Shown: positions 51,812-60,398 of the stretch, piece after piece | Position numbering within the stretch: position 1 is the stretch's first letter | How the letters are laid out: every line of letters starts with the position of its first letter | NCBI RefSeq assembly: GCF_004168255.1 | Contig: NZ_SEWG01000002.1 | Location: 124,001-188,000 of the forward strand | Length of the DNA stretch: 64,000 nucleotides | Origin: Mucilaginibacter terrigena | GTDB lineage: Bacteria > Bacteroidota > Bacteroidia > Sphingobacteriales > Sphingobacteriaceae | Reading direction: 5' to 3' | The notes under the pieces: model-generated | Told to the model about the DNA's origin: nothing | The model's input: the letters and a program-made list of their open reading frames with translations, nothing else | Database searches by the model: none | Program-made: the position numbers and the translations under genes

Positions 51812-54382
51812 TTAATCGCGTGGTTTTTGCAGCTCTTCCAGGGCACGTTCCAGGCTGTACTCGTCAGGATAAAGCACATCACGGGCCTTACTGCCCTCAA
51901 ACGGGCCAACAATACCTGCTGCCTCTAACTGATCGATGATACGGCCTGCACGGTTATAGCCCAGCTTCATTTTACGCTGAATAAGCGATGTTGAGCCCTG
52001 CTGGTGCAATACGATCAACCTTGCGGCATCCTCAAACATAGGGTCGCGGTCGTCCGGGTCAAAATCTTTGGGGCTGCTGCCTGCTTCGCCTTCGCCCACA
52101 TACTCCGGCAGGAACATGGCCGATGGATAGCCGCGCTGGTTGCCAATAAAGTCGGATATGCGCTCAACCTCAGGCGTATCCACAAAAGCGCACTGCAGGC
52201 GGATCAGGTCGCTGCCTGTAGAGAGCAGCATATCACCGCGACCTATCAGCTGATCGGCACCGCCGGCATCCAGTATGGTGCGCGAATCTATCTTTGACAA
52301 TACCCTGAAGGCCAAGCGGGCCGGGAAGTTAGCCTTGATAGTACCCGTAATAACGTTAACCGATGGCCTTTGCGTGGCTATAACCAGGTGGATGCCCACC
52401 GCGCGGGCAAGCTGCGCTATACGGGCTATGGGCTGCTCTACTTCTTTACCGGCGGTCATCATCAGATCGGCAAACTCATCAATTACCAGTACGATGAATG
52501 GCAGGTAACGGTGTTTTTCCGGGTCGCTTATTTTACGGTTGATGAACTTGGTGTTGTATTCTTTTAAGTTACGCACCTGCGCGTCCTTAAGCAGATCATA
52601 ACGCTGGTCCATCTCTATACAAAGCGAGTTAAGCGTGTTTACCACCTTTTTGGTATCGGTGATAATAGCGTCGGCCTCATCGGGCAGCTTGGCTAAAAAG
52701 TGTCTCTCTATCTTCCGGAAAAGGGTAAGCTCCACTTTTTTAGGATCAACCAATACAAATTTAAGCTCGGCAGGGTGCTTTTTATAAAGCAGCGACACCA
52801 ATATAGCGTTGATACCCACCGATTTACCCTGCCCTGTAGCACCCGCGACAAGTAAGTGGGGCATCTTGGCAAGGTCGGCAATAAACACTTCGTTGGATAT
52901 GGTTTTACCAAGGGCGATGGGCAGGTCCATGGTGTTATTCTGCCATTTTTCGGTAGCGAGGATAGAACGCATGGACACCATCTCGGGGTTTTGGTTTGGC
53001 ACCTCGATACCGATGGTACCCTTGCCCGGCATAGGGGCGATGATACGGATGCCCAAAGCCGCAAGGCTCAGCGCTATATCGTCCTCCAGGTTTTTGATCT
53101 TGGAGATGCGCACACCCGGCGCGGGGATAATTTCGTACAGCGTAACTGTTGGCCCAATGGTAGCTTTTATCTTATCTATCTCGATATTATAGTGGTTAAG
53201 CGTTTCAACAATTTTGTTTTTGTTGGCCTCCAGTTCTTCGGAATTTACCGCGATTTTTGATGAACCGTAATTCTCCAAAAGGTCGATAGTTGGATATTTG
53301 TAGGTAGCAAGGTCAAGTTTATGGTCGTAGGTGCCAAACTGGTCAACCAGGCTTTTGGCCTTGTCGTCGTCGCTTTTTTCGATGTTTAAGATAGGGGTAG
53401 GGCGCTCCACATCAATGGTAAGCGGTATCTCGTTCTCTTCTTCCGGCTCATGGTTATTGTTATCGGGCCTTAACACCACAGGCTCGTGAAAAACCGGGGT
53501 TTGCTGTAAAGGCTGCTGCCTTAGTGGTTCGGTGCTGGGTACAGGCTGGTTAGCCAGCACATCTTTAGCGCGGTTGCCATTGCGAGGCCATTCTACCGGT
53601 AACGAAATTTCCTCGTCAACCAGTTCAACCGGCTCGGGCGATACTTCATCTATGGCTACAGATGAGAGTTTTTCCCGGCGCTGCGGCAGTTTAAAATCGA
53701 TGTTGTAAGCGATGATAAGCACGGTTAATGCCAAAAACAGCAATATAAAACCCGTGCCCGATTGGCCCACCTGCGCGGTTAACAAACGGTTTGTCCAGAA
53801 ACCAAAATTGCCTTCTAAATAATGCGGCGTATCGGCAACAATAAACGCGTGAAAAAAACCAAGCGTAACCGATATGAAGATGATGCTGAAAAAGGTATAG
53901 GCCAGCATTTTACTAACCGAAAACAACTTTATTTTGAACAGCAGGCGAAAGCCGATAATAAAAAACACAAATACAAAAAGGAACGATGCTATACCAAACC
54001 ACTCGAATATGAACTGATTGGACAGCAGGGCGCCAAATTTACCCAGCCAGTTATCAACCATGGGGTTGGCAACACCGTTTTCCAATAACTCTTTTGTGGT
54101 TTTGAAAAGGTTGCCCCAACCGCCGTTTGTTTTTGAAACGTAGCTTTGATCTTGCGACCAGGTGAACAGGTACGAAGTGAACGCGATGAGGAAAAATACC
54201 GATAACACCAAAAATATCAGCCCGGCTATTTTTATCACGCGGCCATCGCGCAGGTCAAATAAAGGCAGGCGTTCGGTGGGCTGTTTGGCAGGCCTTTCCC
54301 TCTCGGGTTTTACGCCCGGTTTGCGCGGCTGGTTCTCTTCCTTAAAACTGTTTGATCTGAACTGGTTTCCTTTAATCGGCAT
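51812..54382 (-). CDS. ftsK: DNA translocase FtsK
   Basis: An 856-residue protein. Pro/Arg-rich cytoplasmic start, about four to five membrane helices (residues 50-215), a disordered linker (about 230-340), then the motor: IKNLEDDIALSLAALGIRI alpha domain, Walker A GATGQGKSVGI, Walker B FIVLVIDEFADLM, and the C-terminal winged-helix gamma domain (STSLIQRKMKLGYNRAGRIIDQLEAAGIVGP) that reads orienting sequences. It drives chromosome segregation at the division septum. The size and gene order (ftsK-lolA) are as usual for Bacteroidota. Confidence 0.95.
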   Translation of the reverse strand: MPIKGNQFRSNSFKEENQPRKPGVKPERERPAKQPTERLPLFDLRDGRVIKIAGLIFLVLSVFFLIAFTSYLFTWSQDQSYVSKTNGGWGNLFKTTKELLENGVANPMVDNWLGKFGALLSNQFIFEWFGIASFLFVFVFFIIGFRLLFKIKLFSVSKMLAYTFFSIIFISVTLGFFHAFIVADTPHYLEGNFGFWTNRLLTAQVGQSGTGFILLFLALTVLIIAYNIDFKLPQRREKLSSVAIDEVSPEPVELVDEEISLPVEWPRNGNRAKDVLANQPVPSTEPLRQQPLQQTPVFHEPVVLRPDNNNHEPEEENEIPLTIDVERPTPILNIEKSDDDKAKSLVDQFGTYDHKLDLATYKYPTIDLLENYGSSKIAVNSEELEANKNKIVETLNHYNIEIDKIKATIGPTVTLYEIIPAPGVRISKIKNLEDDIALSLAALGIRIIAPMPGKGTIGIEVPNQNPEMVSMRSILATEKWQNNTMDLPIALGKTISNEVFIADLAKMPHLLVAGATGQGKSVGINAILVSLLYKKHPAELKFVLVDPKKVELTLFRKIERHFLAKLPDEADAIITDTKKVVNTLNSLCIEMDQRYDLLKDAQVRNLKEYNTKFINRKISDPEKHRYLPFIVLVIDEFADLMMTAGKEVEQPIARIAQLARAVGIHLVIATQRPSVNVITGTIKANFPARLAFRVLSKIDSRTILDAGGADQLIGRGDMLLSTGSDLIRLQCAFVDTPEVERISDFIGNQRGYPSAMFLPEYVGEGEAGSSPKDFDPDDRDPMFEDAARLIVLHQQGSTSLIQRKMKLGYNRAGRIIDQLEAAGIVGPFEGSKARDVLYPDEYSLERALEELQKPRD

Positions 54383-54465
54383 CCTGTATTTTGAGCGTTT
54401 AATTGCAAATATAAAGTTATTAGATTAAACAGATATTTTTTAATTTTTTACGAAGAGTTAGTACA

Positions 54466-54996
54466 TCAATAAGTTATATCTGCGACGCCGTTCTTGTCCT
54501 CTATCCACCAAAATACGTAAGTGCCAACAAAATCTTTAAAAAGAAAGTCAGGTTTGATGGTTTCGAAAAACATTGCTGTTTTTTCTTCTTTAATAATCCA
54601 AACCTGCATCACCTTATATTGAGGCACATGGGAATAGTAGCCTGAGCCTTTTTTTCTTAAATCGACATTAATGTAATTAAAGAGGTCAGTTAATTTGTTT
54701 GACCAAGACTTGTAATATCTAAACCGCATCGGCTTACTAAAAGCTGTTATCACCTTAATAGTGTCATTTTTGTTAACCTTGATCTCCAAACGGTCAATGT
54801 CTGTTAAAAATATCTTCATGCTGTCGCTCTTTACTATCCAGCAATATTTGCATGTATCTTTTGATATATTGTACTTTGTGAGCAACTTAATTTCACTGAA
54901 CTTACCATTGATTTGAATTTCGTCAAATCCGCTTTTTTGAGCATAAAGGCAACTGGTAGATAAAGCGGCAATCAGAATAAGCAATATTCTTTTCAT
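54466..54996 (-). CDS. Exported hypothetical protein
   Basis: A 176-residue protein with a signal peptide (MKRILLILIAALSTSCLYAQ). The Cys before the cleavage site could also be a lipobox (LSTSC). The rest is beta/alpha with DTCKYCWIVKSDSMKIFLTD and TYVFWWIEDKNGV. Its base composition is more AT-rich than the neighbours. I do not recognise it. Confidence 0.68.
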   Translation of the reverse strand: MKRILLILIAALSTSCLYAQKSGFDEIQINGKFSEIKLLTKYNISKDTCKYCWIVKSDSMKIFLTDIDRLEIKVNKNDTIKVITAFSKPMRFRYYKSWSNKLTDLFNYINVDLRKKGSGYYSHVPQYKVMQVWIIKEEKTAMFFETIKPDFLFKDFVGTYVFWWIEDKNGVADITY

Positions 54997-55101
54997 AAAA
55001 TCAGGGCTGGTATCACGACCAGTATTTAAATGGTTTAACTTTATAAAATTATTAATTTAAGGAGTTTACACACTACGGTTTTTTTAGTAATATTGAATTA
55101 A

Positions 55102-55749
55102 ATGAGCGTTGAAAAACTGGAAGAATTTATTGCCAATGCCGATACGGATGCTTTAGACGCTTTGCTGGCTGCCAACCCCGAACTGGCTAAAGCAAAAACA
55201 AGCCTTAACGTATCGCCGTTAATGCTTTCCTGCTATTATCATAAACCGGCCGTTACCAATATTTTATTGAAACATACCAGCGACATCAGCCTGTTTGAGG
55301 CGGCAGCTGCCGATAGGTTTGATGAAGTTGCGCACATAGTTTATACTCATCCTGAACGAATTAACGCTTATGCCGATGATGGCTTTACCGCGCTGGGCCT
55401 TGCCAGCTACTTCGGCCGTTTTGATATTGCGCGTTACCTGGTGCTGAAAGGTGCCGACGTTAACCGCCCCAGCGATAACGGGTTTAACGTTTACCCCCTG
55501 CACTCGGCCGCGGCGGGTAATTTTACCAGCACCGCCCGTATGCTGATAGAGAACGGTGCCGATGTAAACGTAAGGCAGTCTGCAGGCAGTACTCCATTAC
55601 ACTCCGCCGCGCAAAACGGTAATTTAGAACTGCTGATTCTGCTGCTGGAAAAAGGCGCGCATGTTGATATCCGTATGGAAGGCGGAAAACTCCCCGCCGA
55701 CCTTGCCCGCGAAAAAGGTTATGACGAAATAGCCGAGATATTGACATAA
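55102..55749 (+). CDS. Ankyrin-repeat protein
   Basis: A 215-residue protein made almost entirely of about five ankyrin repeats (e.g. DGFTALGLASYFGRFDIARYLVLKGADVN, GSTPLHSAAQNGNLELLILLLEKGAHVD). No signal peptide. It should bind proteins; the partner is unknown. The serine-hydrolase gene follows on the same strand. Confidence 0.88.
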   Translation: MSVEKLEEFIANADTDALDALLAANPELAKAKTSLNVSPLMLSCYYHKPAVTNILLKHTSDISLFEAAAADRFDEVAHIVYTHPERINAYADDGFTALGLASYFGRFDIARYLVLKGADVNRPSDNGFNVYPLHSAAAGNFTSTARMLIENGADVNVRQSAGSTPLHSAAQNGNLELLILLLEKGAHVDIRMEGGKLPADLAREKGYDEIAEILT

Positions 55750-55881
55750 AATCTGACATAAGACAGAAAGATGAAAGGACAAAGGATGTTCTTTTGGTTT
55801 CTGAGTAAGCCACTGATTTTATTGCGGTTAAAAAAGGCCATTGTAACAATCCGGAGCGAGATCAATCCAATATTAAATCGT

Positions 55882-57213
55882 ATGATCATGAGGAGAAATT
55901 TACTTGCTCTGATATTGGCAATCGGTGGTTTAAATTTTGCGGCGAGCGCGCAAACGATAAACAGCGCCAAATTAGATAGTTTTTTGAATGTGCTGGCTGC
56001 CAATAATAAAACCATGGGGAGCATTGCCATAGCCCAAAACGGAAAAATTGTTTATCAAAAAGCCGTTGGTTATGCAGATGCCGGTAAACAGATCGCGGCG
56101 AATACCAAAACCAAATATCGCATCGGTTCTATTACTAAAATGTTTACCGGGGTTATTGTTATGCAATTGGCCGAAGAAGGGAAATTAACCGTAGAAACAA
56201 CATTGGATAAATTTTACCCGCAGATGCCAAACGCCGGTAAAATAACCGTTGCTATGATGCTGAGCCACCGCAGCGGCCTGCACAATTTTACCAATGACCC
56301 TGCTTATGGCGGCTATATGGCCACGCCGCAAACGCACGAGCAACTGCTTTCCCGTATGGCGGCTATGGCCCCCGATTTTGAGCCCGGTGAAAAATATGCC
56401 TATTGCAATACCAATTTTGTATTGCTTGGCTACATCATCGAAAAAATTACCGGAAAGCCTTATGCGGAAGAAATTAAGGAGCGCATTGTTTCGAAAATAG
56501 GCCTGGCAGATACTTACTATGGCGGCAAAATAAATGTGGCCAATAGCGAGGCGCTGCCCTATAAATATAACGGCGGGTGGCAGGAAGGGCCTCAAACGGA
56601 TATGAGCATCCCAGCAGGTGCCGGCGCGATAGAATCGACCCCTGCCGACCTGGTGAAATTTGCCGACGCGCTTTTTTCGGGGAAATTGATTAGTAATGCA
56701 AGCCTGCAAAAAATGATGCCTGTAGCAGAAAGTTATGGCTTTGCCATGGGTAAATCAAACCTGGATGATAAAATCGGTTACGGGCATACCGGGGCAATTG
56801 ATGCCTACCGGTCAATACTTTCTTATTTCCCGGGGGATAAAGTGGCTGTATCTTATACGGCGAACGGCGGGTCAATTTCTACAGAAAAAATAGCGCTGGA
56901 TGCGCTGAGGATCTATTTTAACAAGCCTTATGCGCTCCCTGTTTTTGCCAAACCGCTTGCCCTGAGCAGTGTCGACCTGGATAAGTACCTGGGCGTGTAT
57001 TCGAGCCCCGGTTTTCCGCTAAAAATCACATTCACCAAAAATAACACAACCCTTATGGGCACGGCAACGGGGCAGGCTGCAATCGCTTTTGAAACCACCG
57101 TTAAAGATGTGTTCACATTTGAACCGGCAGGTATAGTAATAGAATTTGATACCGCTAAAAATCAGTTCACCCTAAAGCAAAACGGCAATACCACCGTATT
57201 TACAAAAGAGTAA
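55882..57213 (+). CDS. Serine hydrolase, beta-lactamase class C family
   Basis: About 443 residues from ATG 55882 (MIMRRNLLALILAIG; ATG at 55888 is possible too, and earlier in-frame codons from 55771 look non-coding) with a signal peptide ending SAQ. Penicillin-recognising motifs: SxxK in IGSITKMFTG, Tyr-x-Asn in YAYCNTNF, and His-x-Gly in GYGHTGAIDAY. A C-terminal lipocalin-like domain (about 360-443). Family members are DD-peptidases, esterases or beta-lactamases; which one is unclear. Confidence 0.87.
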   Translation: MIMRRNLLALILAIGGLNFAASAQTINSAKLDSFLNVLAANNKTMGSIAIAQNGKIVYQKAVGYADAGKQIAANTKTKYRIGSITKMFTGVIVMQLAEEGKLTVETTLDKFYPQMPNAGKITVAMMLSHRSGLHNFTNDPAYGGYMATPQTHEQLLSRMAAMAPDFEPGEKYAYCNTNFVLLGYIIEKITGKPYAEEIKERIVSKIGLADTYYGGKINVANSEALPYKYNGGWQEGPQTDMSIPAGAGAIESTPADLVKFADALFSGKLISNASLQKMMPVAESYGFAMGKSNLDDKIGYGHTGAIDAYRSILSYFPGDKVAVSYTANGGSISTEKIALDALRIYFNKPYALPVFAKPLALSSVDLDKYLGVYSSPGFPLKITFTKNNTTLMGTATGQAAIAFETTVKDVFTFEPAGIVIEFDTAKNQFTLKQNGNTTVFTKE

Positions 57214-57226
57214 GGGCGTTTTACAA

Positions 57227-57412
57227 TTATTCAAACTGCAGTTCCCATTTATCCTCGCCGCCGTCCACCACGCGGAAGATGGTTTTTTCTACGGATGCGT
57301 AATCGTCTGATGAATCGATGCGGATGGTTTCGTGGTCGTGATACTCGGCTTCGCGGGGTACCATAATAGCGGTTAATGATGCGGGATTGCCTTCAATGGT
57401 TATTGTTTTCAT
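57227..57412 (-). CDS. Small hypothetical protein
   Basis: A 61-residue acidic protein (MKTITIEGNPASLTAIMVPREAEYHDH...), with a clear start and no membrane segment. The composition and lack of overlap with other genes make it plausible. No family recognised. It lies between two convergent genes. Confidence 0.55.
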   Translation of the reverse strand: MKTITIEGNPASLTAIMVPREAEYHDHETIRIDSSDDYASVEKTIFRVVDGGEDKWELQFE

Positions 57413-57470
57413 GATCGTAAGATTAGTGATAGTTAAACAAGGGAAAACTAAATTGGTTTCTGTTAAGGGA

Positions 57471-57495
57471 TTGTCAGTCTGAGCTTGTCGAAGAC
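57471..57495. repeat. Dispersed repeat copy (inverted to 27219-27245)
   Basis: TTGTCAGTCTGAGCTTGTCG followed by AAGAC is the reverse complement of the element at 27219-27245. The short gap contains nothing else. Confidence 0.6.
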
Positions 57496-57554
57496 TTAGA
57501 CGCTTTGCACAACTCGCGAATGGTTCGACAGACTCACCACAACAAGCGTGATAT

Positions 57555-58286
57555 TCAATACTTCACCTGGCACAACTCGCAATAAAAGCTTGCCCTGCGC
57601 GATCTGCCGGTATCTTTATTAATAAATGGTACGTGGTTGCGCGGGCATTCTTTTTTATGATAAGCCTGCCAGTGCTTTTTTAAAGTGCCTTCTTTTCGTT
57701 GCTCCAAAAATTCAAAGCTGTACATAATGGCTTCGGTTATCATTTCCTTAACCTTTTTTGGCGGTATGGCGGCAACAACGCTTTCCGGGTGGATGCGGCT
57801 GCGAAACAGTACTTCGTTTTTAATGATATTACCCACGCCCGAAAAGATGTGCTGGTCCATCAGGGCATCGCAGGCCAGCAAATCAGGAATATCCTTCATC
57901 TTTTTGATGGCTTTTTTGGTGTCCCACTTATCGCTCATGATGTCGGCCTGCCAGTCGTAAACCTCGTCGAGTGGTTCTTCGATCAACTGCAGCAGGCAGG
58001 CGTAAAAGTTAAGTTCGCCATCTTCAAACTGCAGGTGCAGGCGGGGCGGTTTTTCTGTGTGCGAATTGATGCGGTAGGTGCCAAACATCATCATGTGGAT
58101 GCGGATGGTAAACTTTGGGAAACAGATCAAGAAATGCTTGCCCCAGGTTTTAAAATCGATGATTGTTTGGTCGGTAAGGATGTTGGTATCCAGAGTGCCG
58201 TTGTTACAGCTTGCGGCTATAACTTTGTCGCCCTTAAATTGCTTTACCTTTTCCTTTAATATAAGTATGCTTGGCCCCTCAGGCAT
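57555..58286 (-). CDS. Fpg/Nei-family DNA glycosylase (endonuclease VIII-like)
   Basis: 243 residues from ATG 58286 (MPEGPS); an upstream extension to 58379 is unlikely because the enzyme needs Pro2 as nucleophile and Glu3. RIHMMMFGTY carries the conserved His/Met segment; IFSGVGNIIKNEVLFRSRIHPES is the H2TH motif; the finger is C-x3-H ... CELC (ECPRNHVPF ... FYCELCQ), a variant of the normal C-x2-C pair. It removes oxidised pyrimidines by lyase chemistry. Compare the Cys-free paralogue at 15192-15968. Confidence 0.88.
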   Translation of the reverse strand: MPEGPSILILKEKVKQFKGDKVIAASCNNGTLDTNILTDQTIIDFKTWGKHFLICFPKFTIRIHMMMFGTYRINSHTEKPPRLHLQFEDGELNFYACLLQLIEEPLDEVYDWQADIMSDKWDTKKAIKKMKDIPDLLACDALMDQHIFSGVGNIIKNEVLFRSRIHPESVVAAIPPKKVKEMITEAIMYSFEFLEQRKEGTLKKHWQAYHKKECPRNHVPFINKDTGRSRRASFYCELCQVKY

Positions 58287-58385
58287 GTTAATTTGTTTGA
58301 AGCCCCCAACCCGTTGGTTAACGGGGAGCTTTTTAAAAACAATTAAAAATGATATTGTTTTTCGCCAATGTACTCGCACATCCTA

Positions 58386-58440
58386 AATTCTGTTCCCCTT
58401 CTCAAAAGGGTGCTTGGGACAGGGGGGGCTGGAGGGGGCT
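58386..58440. repeat. C-rich dispersed hairpin repeat
   Basis: TTCCCCTTCTCAAAAGGG and GGGACAGGGGGGGCTGGAGGGGGCTT, weaker than the other family members. It directly follows the YitT gene end. Confidence 0.45.
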
Positions 58441-59300
58441 TAATGCCCCTTTTTCCGTTTAAGCAACCCGCCTGTGGTATCGTCAACGCTTTGCTGTACA
58501 ATAAAGGCAGATGGGTCTATCCTTAATATTTCTTTCTTTAAAAGCGGCACCTCTAAACGGGTAGCCACGGTAAATATAATTTCGCGGGGCGCGTTAATGT
58601 GCCCGTCCTTGCCGTACCCGCTTTTGCCCTGGTATACGGTAACACCGCGGCCGAGCGATTGGGTAATGGCTATCCGGATCTCTTCGCCTTTGGCGGATAC
58701 GATGGTCATGCCGGTGTATTGTTCCAGTCCGTTCAATATAAAATCGATCATTTTAGATGCCGCCAGGTAGGTGAGGATGGAGTATAAAGCCTTCTCGACC
58801 CCTAACTGCAATATAGCCGCCCCAAATATGATCACGTTTAGTATCAGTATCACATCGCTTACGCGTACCACCTGTGTTTTTTTACTAACCAGCAGGGCGG
58901 CAATTTCGGTGCCATCCAGCACCGCGCCGCCACGGATAGCCATACCGATACCGGCACCTATAAATACACCTCCAAACACCGCTGTAAGCAGTTTGTCGGG
59001 CGTAACATCCGGGAAATGCATAAAGGCCAGCGCCAATGAAAGCCCTCCAATAGCAGCCGCGCTCCTTAAGGCAAAGCCTATCCCAAGCTTGCGGTAGCCC
59101 AAAAACAAAAACGGTATATTGATGATGAAGATGAGTATAGATAAAGGTAAGCCGGTGGCATCGGCAACTAAAATGGAGATCCCTGTTACACCGCCATCAA
59201 TAAAGTGGCTGGGCAGCAAAAAGCCCTTTAAGCCCATACCGGCAGATAGTATGCCTAAAACAATAAGTAATGAATCGACAAACGCGCCCCTGAACTTCAT
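58440..59300 (-). CDS. YitT family membrane protein (DUF161/DUF2179)
   Basis: A 286-residue protein. Five hydrophobic helices (residues 10-190) with FLLPSHFIDGGVTGISIL and GAGIGMAIRGGAVLDGTEIAALL, then the DUF2179 C-terminal domain (IAITQSLGRGVTVYQGKSGYGKDG, IDPSAFIVQQ). The family is uncharacterised in transport terms. It is alone on its strand. Confidence 0.88.
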   Translation of the reverse strand: MKFRGAFVDSLLIVLGILSAGMGLKGFLLPSHFIDGGVTGISILVADATGLPLSILIFIINIPFLFLGYRKLGIGFALRSAAAIGGLSLALAFMHFPDVTPDKLLTAVFGGVFIGAGIGMAIRGGAVLDGTEIAALLVSKKTQVVRVSDVILILNVIIFGAAILQLGVEKALYSILTYLAASKMIDFILNGLEQYTGMTIVSAKGEEIRIAITQSLGRGVTVYQGKSGYGKDGHINAPREIIFTVATRLEVPLLKKEILRIDPSAFIVQQSVDDTTGGLLKRKKGH

Positions 59301-59358
59301 AGTGCTATTTTATACAGTAACCAATTAGATGAGTGGTTAAGATAGTAAAAAAATGTTA

Positions 59359-59450
59359 AGCCCCCTCTAAATCTCCCCCGATAGGGGAGACTTTTTGAAA
59401 ATATGTTTTTATGAAGCCCTCCCTTTCGGGGAGGGGTTGGGGAGAGGCTT
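59359..59450. repeat. C-rich dispersed hairpin repeat
   Basis: GCCCCCTCTAAATCTCCCCC then GATAGGGGAGAC (hairpin), followed by CCCTCCCTTTCGGGGAGGGG and GAGAGGCTTT. It ends two bases before the Nudix gene stop and may be its terminator. Confidence 0.6.
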
Positions 59451-59451
59451 T

Positions 59452-60213
59452 CTACCAGCCGCTTTTTAATCCTTCTTTCAGCGCGGCCTGGTAATTATCC
59501 AGATCGAACGAATAGAGGTAGGGGGCTTTGTGGGCGCCGCCTTTGCGGGTAGCTTCCAGTTTATTTAATATGCCAAAGCCCAGCATACGGCGTTGAAAGT
59601 TGCGCCTGTCCAGCTTTTTATCCAGGATGGTCTCGTAAAGCTTCTGCAATTCGGGCATGGTAAACTCTTTGGGCATCAGGTTGTAACCTATAGGCTGGTA
59701 GTTCAGTTGCAGGCGCAGGGTATCTAAAGCCGTTTTAAATATCAGCTCGTGGTCAAGCTGAAACTTGGGCAGGTCGTTAAGATCGCGCCAGGTACACACT
59801 TCCGAAAAATCATCGGGGGTTGGTATAACATTAAAAAAATCTACCAAAGCATAATAACCAATAGAAATAAAGCGCTGCGCAAAAAAGTTTTTTTCGGCCG
59901 GCAGCATATCCTTGTACATCTCGTTATGCACCTTAGAGCGGTCGGGGTCTCCAAAAACATGAAACTGCTGCAAAAAAATCTCATCAATGCCGGTACGCTC
60001 TTTCAGTATGCGGTCGGCGGCATTTTCAATGGGTTCCTGCTTTTGCACAAAGCCGCCCGGCAGGTACCAGGCCTCTTCGTTGTTGCTTTTTAGCATCAGC
60101 ACTTTCATCTGCCCTTCATGAAAACCAAACACCACACAATCAATAGATATGTGGTTCAGGTACATCTTTCCGGCCCCGGCCCAAAATTCTTCCAGCTCTT
60201 GCTTAGTTAGCAT
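59452..60213 (-). CDS. Nudix-fold transcriptional regulator (NrtR/AraR-like)
   Basis: A 253-residue protein with an N-terminal Nudix domain and a C-terminal winged helix (FTMPELQKLYETILDKKLDRRNFQRRMLGFGIL). The Nudix box is degenerate: G-x5-E is present (GGFVQKQEPIE) but REUxEE is RILKER, so hydrolysis is unlikely and the domain probably binds a sugar or nucleotide effector, as in NrtR and the Bacteroidota AraR family. It is divergent from a GH3 gene, across 185 bases, so it likely regulates it. Confidence 0.83.
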   Translation of the reverse strand: MLTKQELEEFWAGAGKMYLNHISIDCVVFGFHEGQMKVLMLKSNNEEAWYLPGGFVQKQEPIENAADRILKERTGIDEIFLQQFHVFGDPDRSKVHNEMYKDMLPAEKNFFAQRFISIGYYALVDFFNVIPTPDDFSEVCTWRDLNDLPKFQLDHELIFKTALDTLRLQLNYQPIGYNLMPKEFTMPELQKLYETILDKKLDRRNFQRRMLGFGILNKLEATRKGGAHKAPYLYSFDLDNYQAALKEGLKSGW

Positions 60214-60266
60214 TTATGTTATTGATAAAAAATTACTTTGATTGTTTAAATTTAATATTTACAATT

Positions 60267-60281
60267 GTGTACCAATTACAC
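60267..60281. promoter_or_regulatory. Possible operator between Nudix regulator and GH3 gene
   Basis: GTGTA-CCAAT-TACAC is a 5-bp inverted repeat with a 5-bp spacer in the AT-rich divergent promoter region; the rest of the 185-base gap has no other symmetric feature that I saw. Confidence 0.3.
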
Positions 60282-60398
60282 CATGTGTTAAGCATTTTTA
60301 AAAACCAATTATAGCTAATAAGTTTTACAGTAATTTAATAATGCAAAAATTAACATTATTTAAATGGTAATGGCCTTTCAATCAAAAAACCGCTTTTA

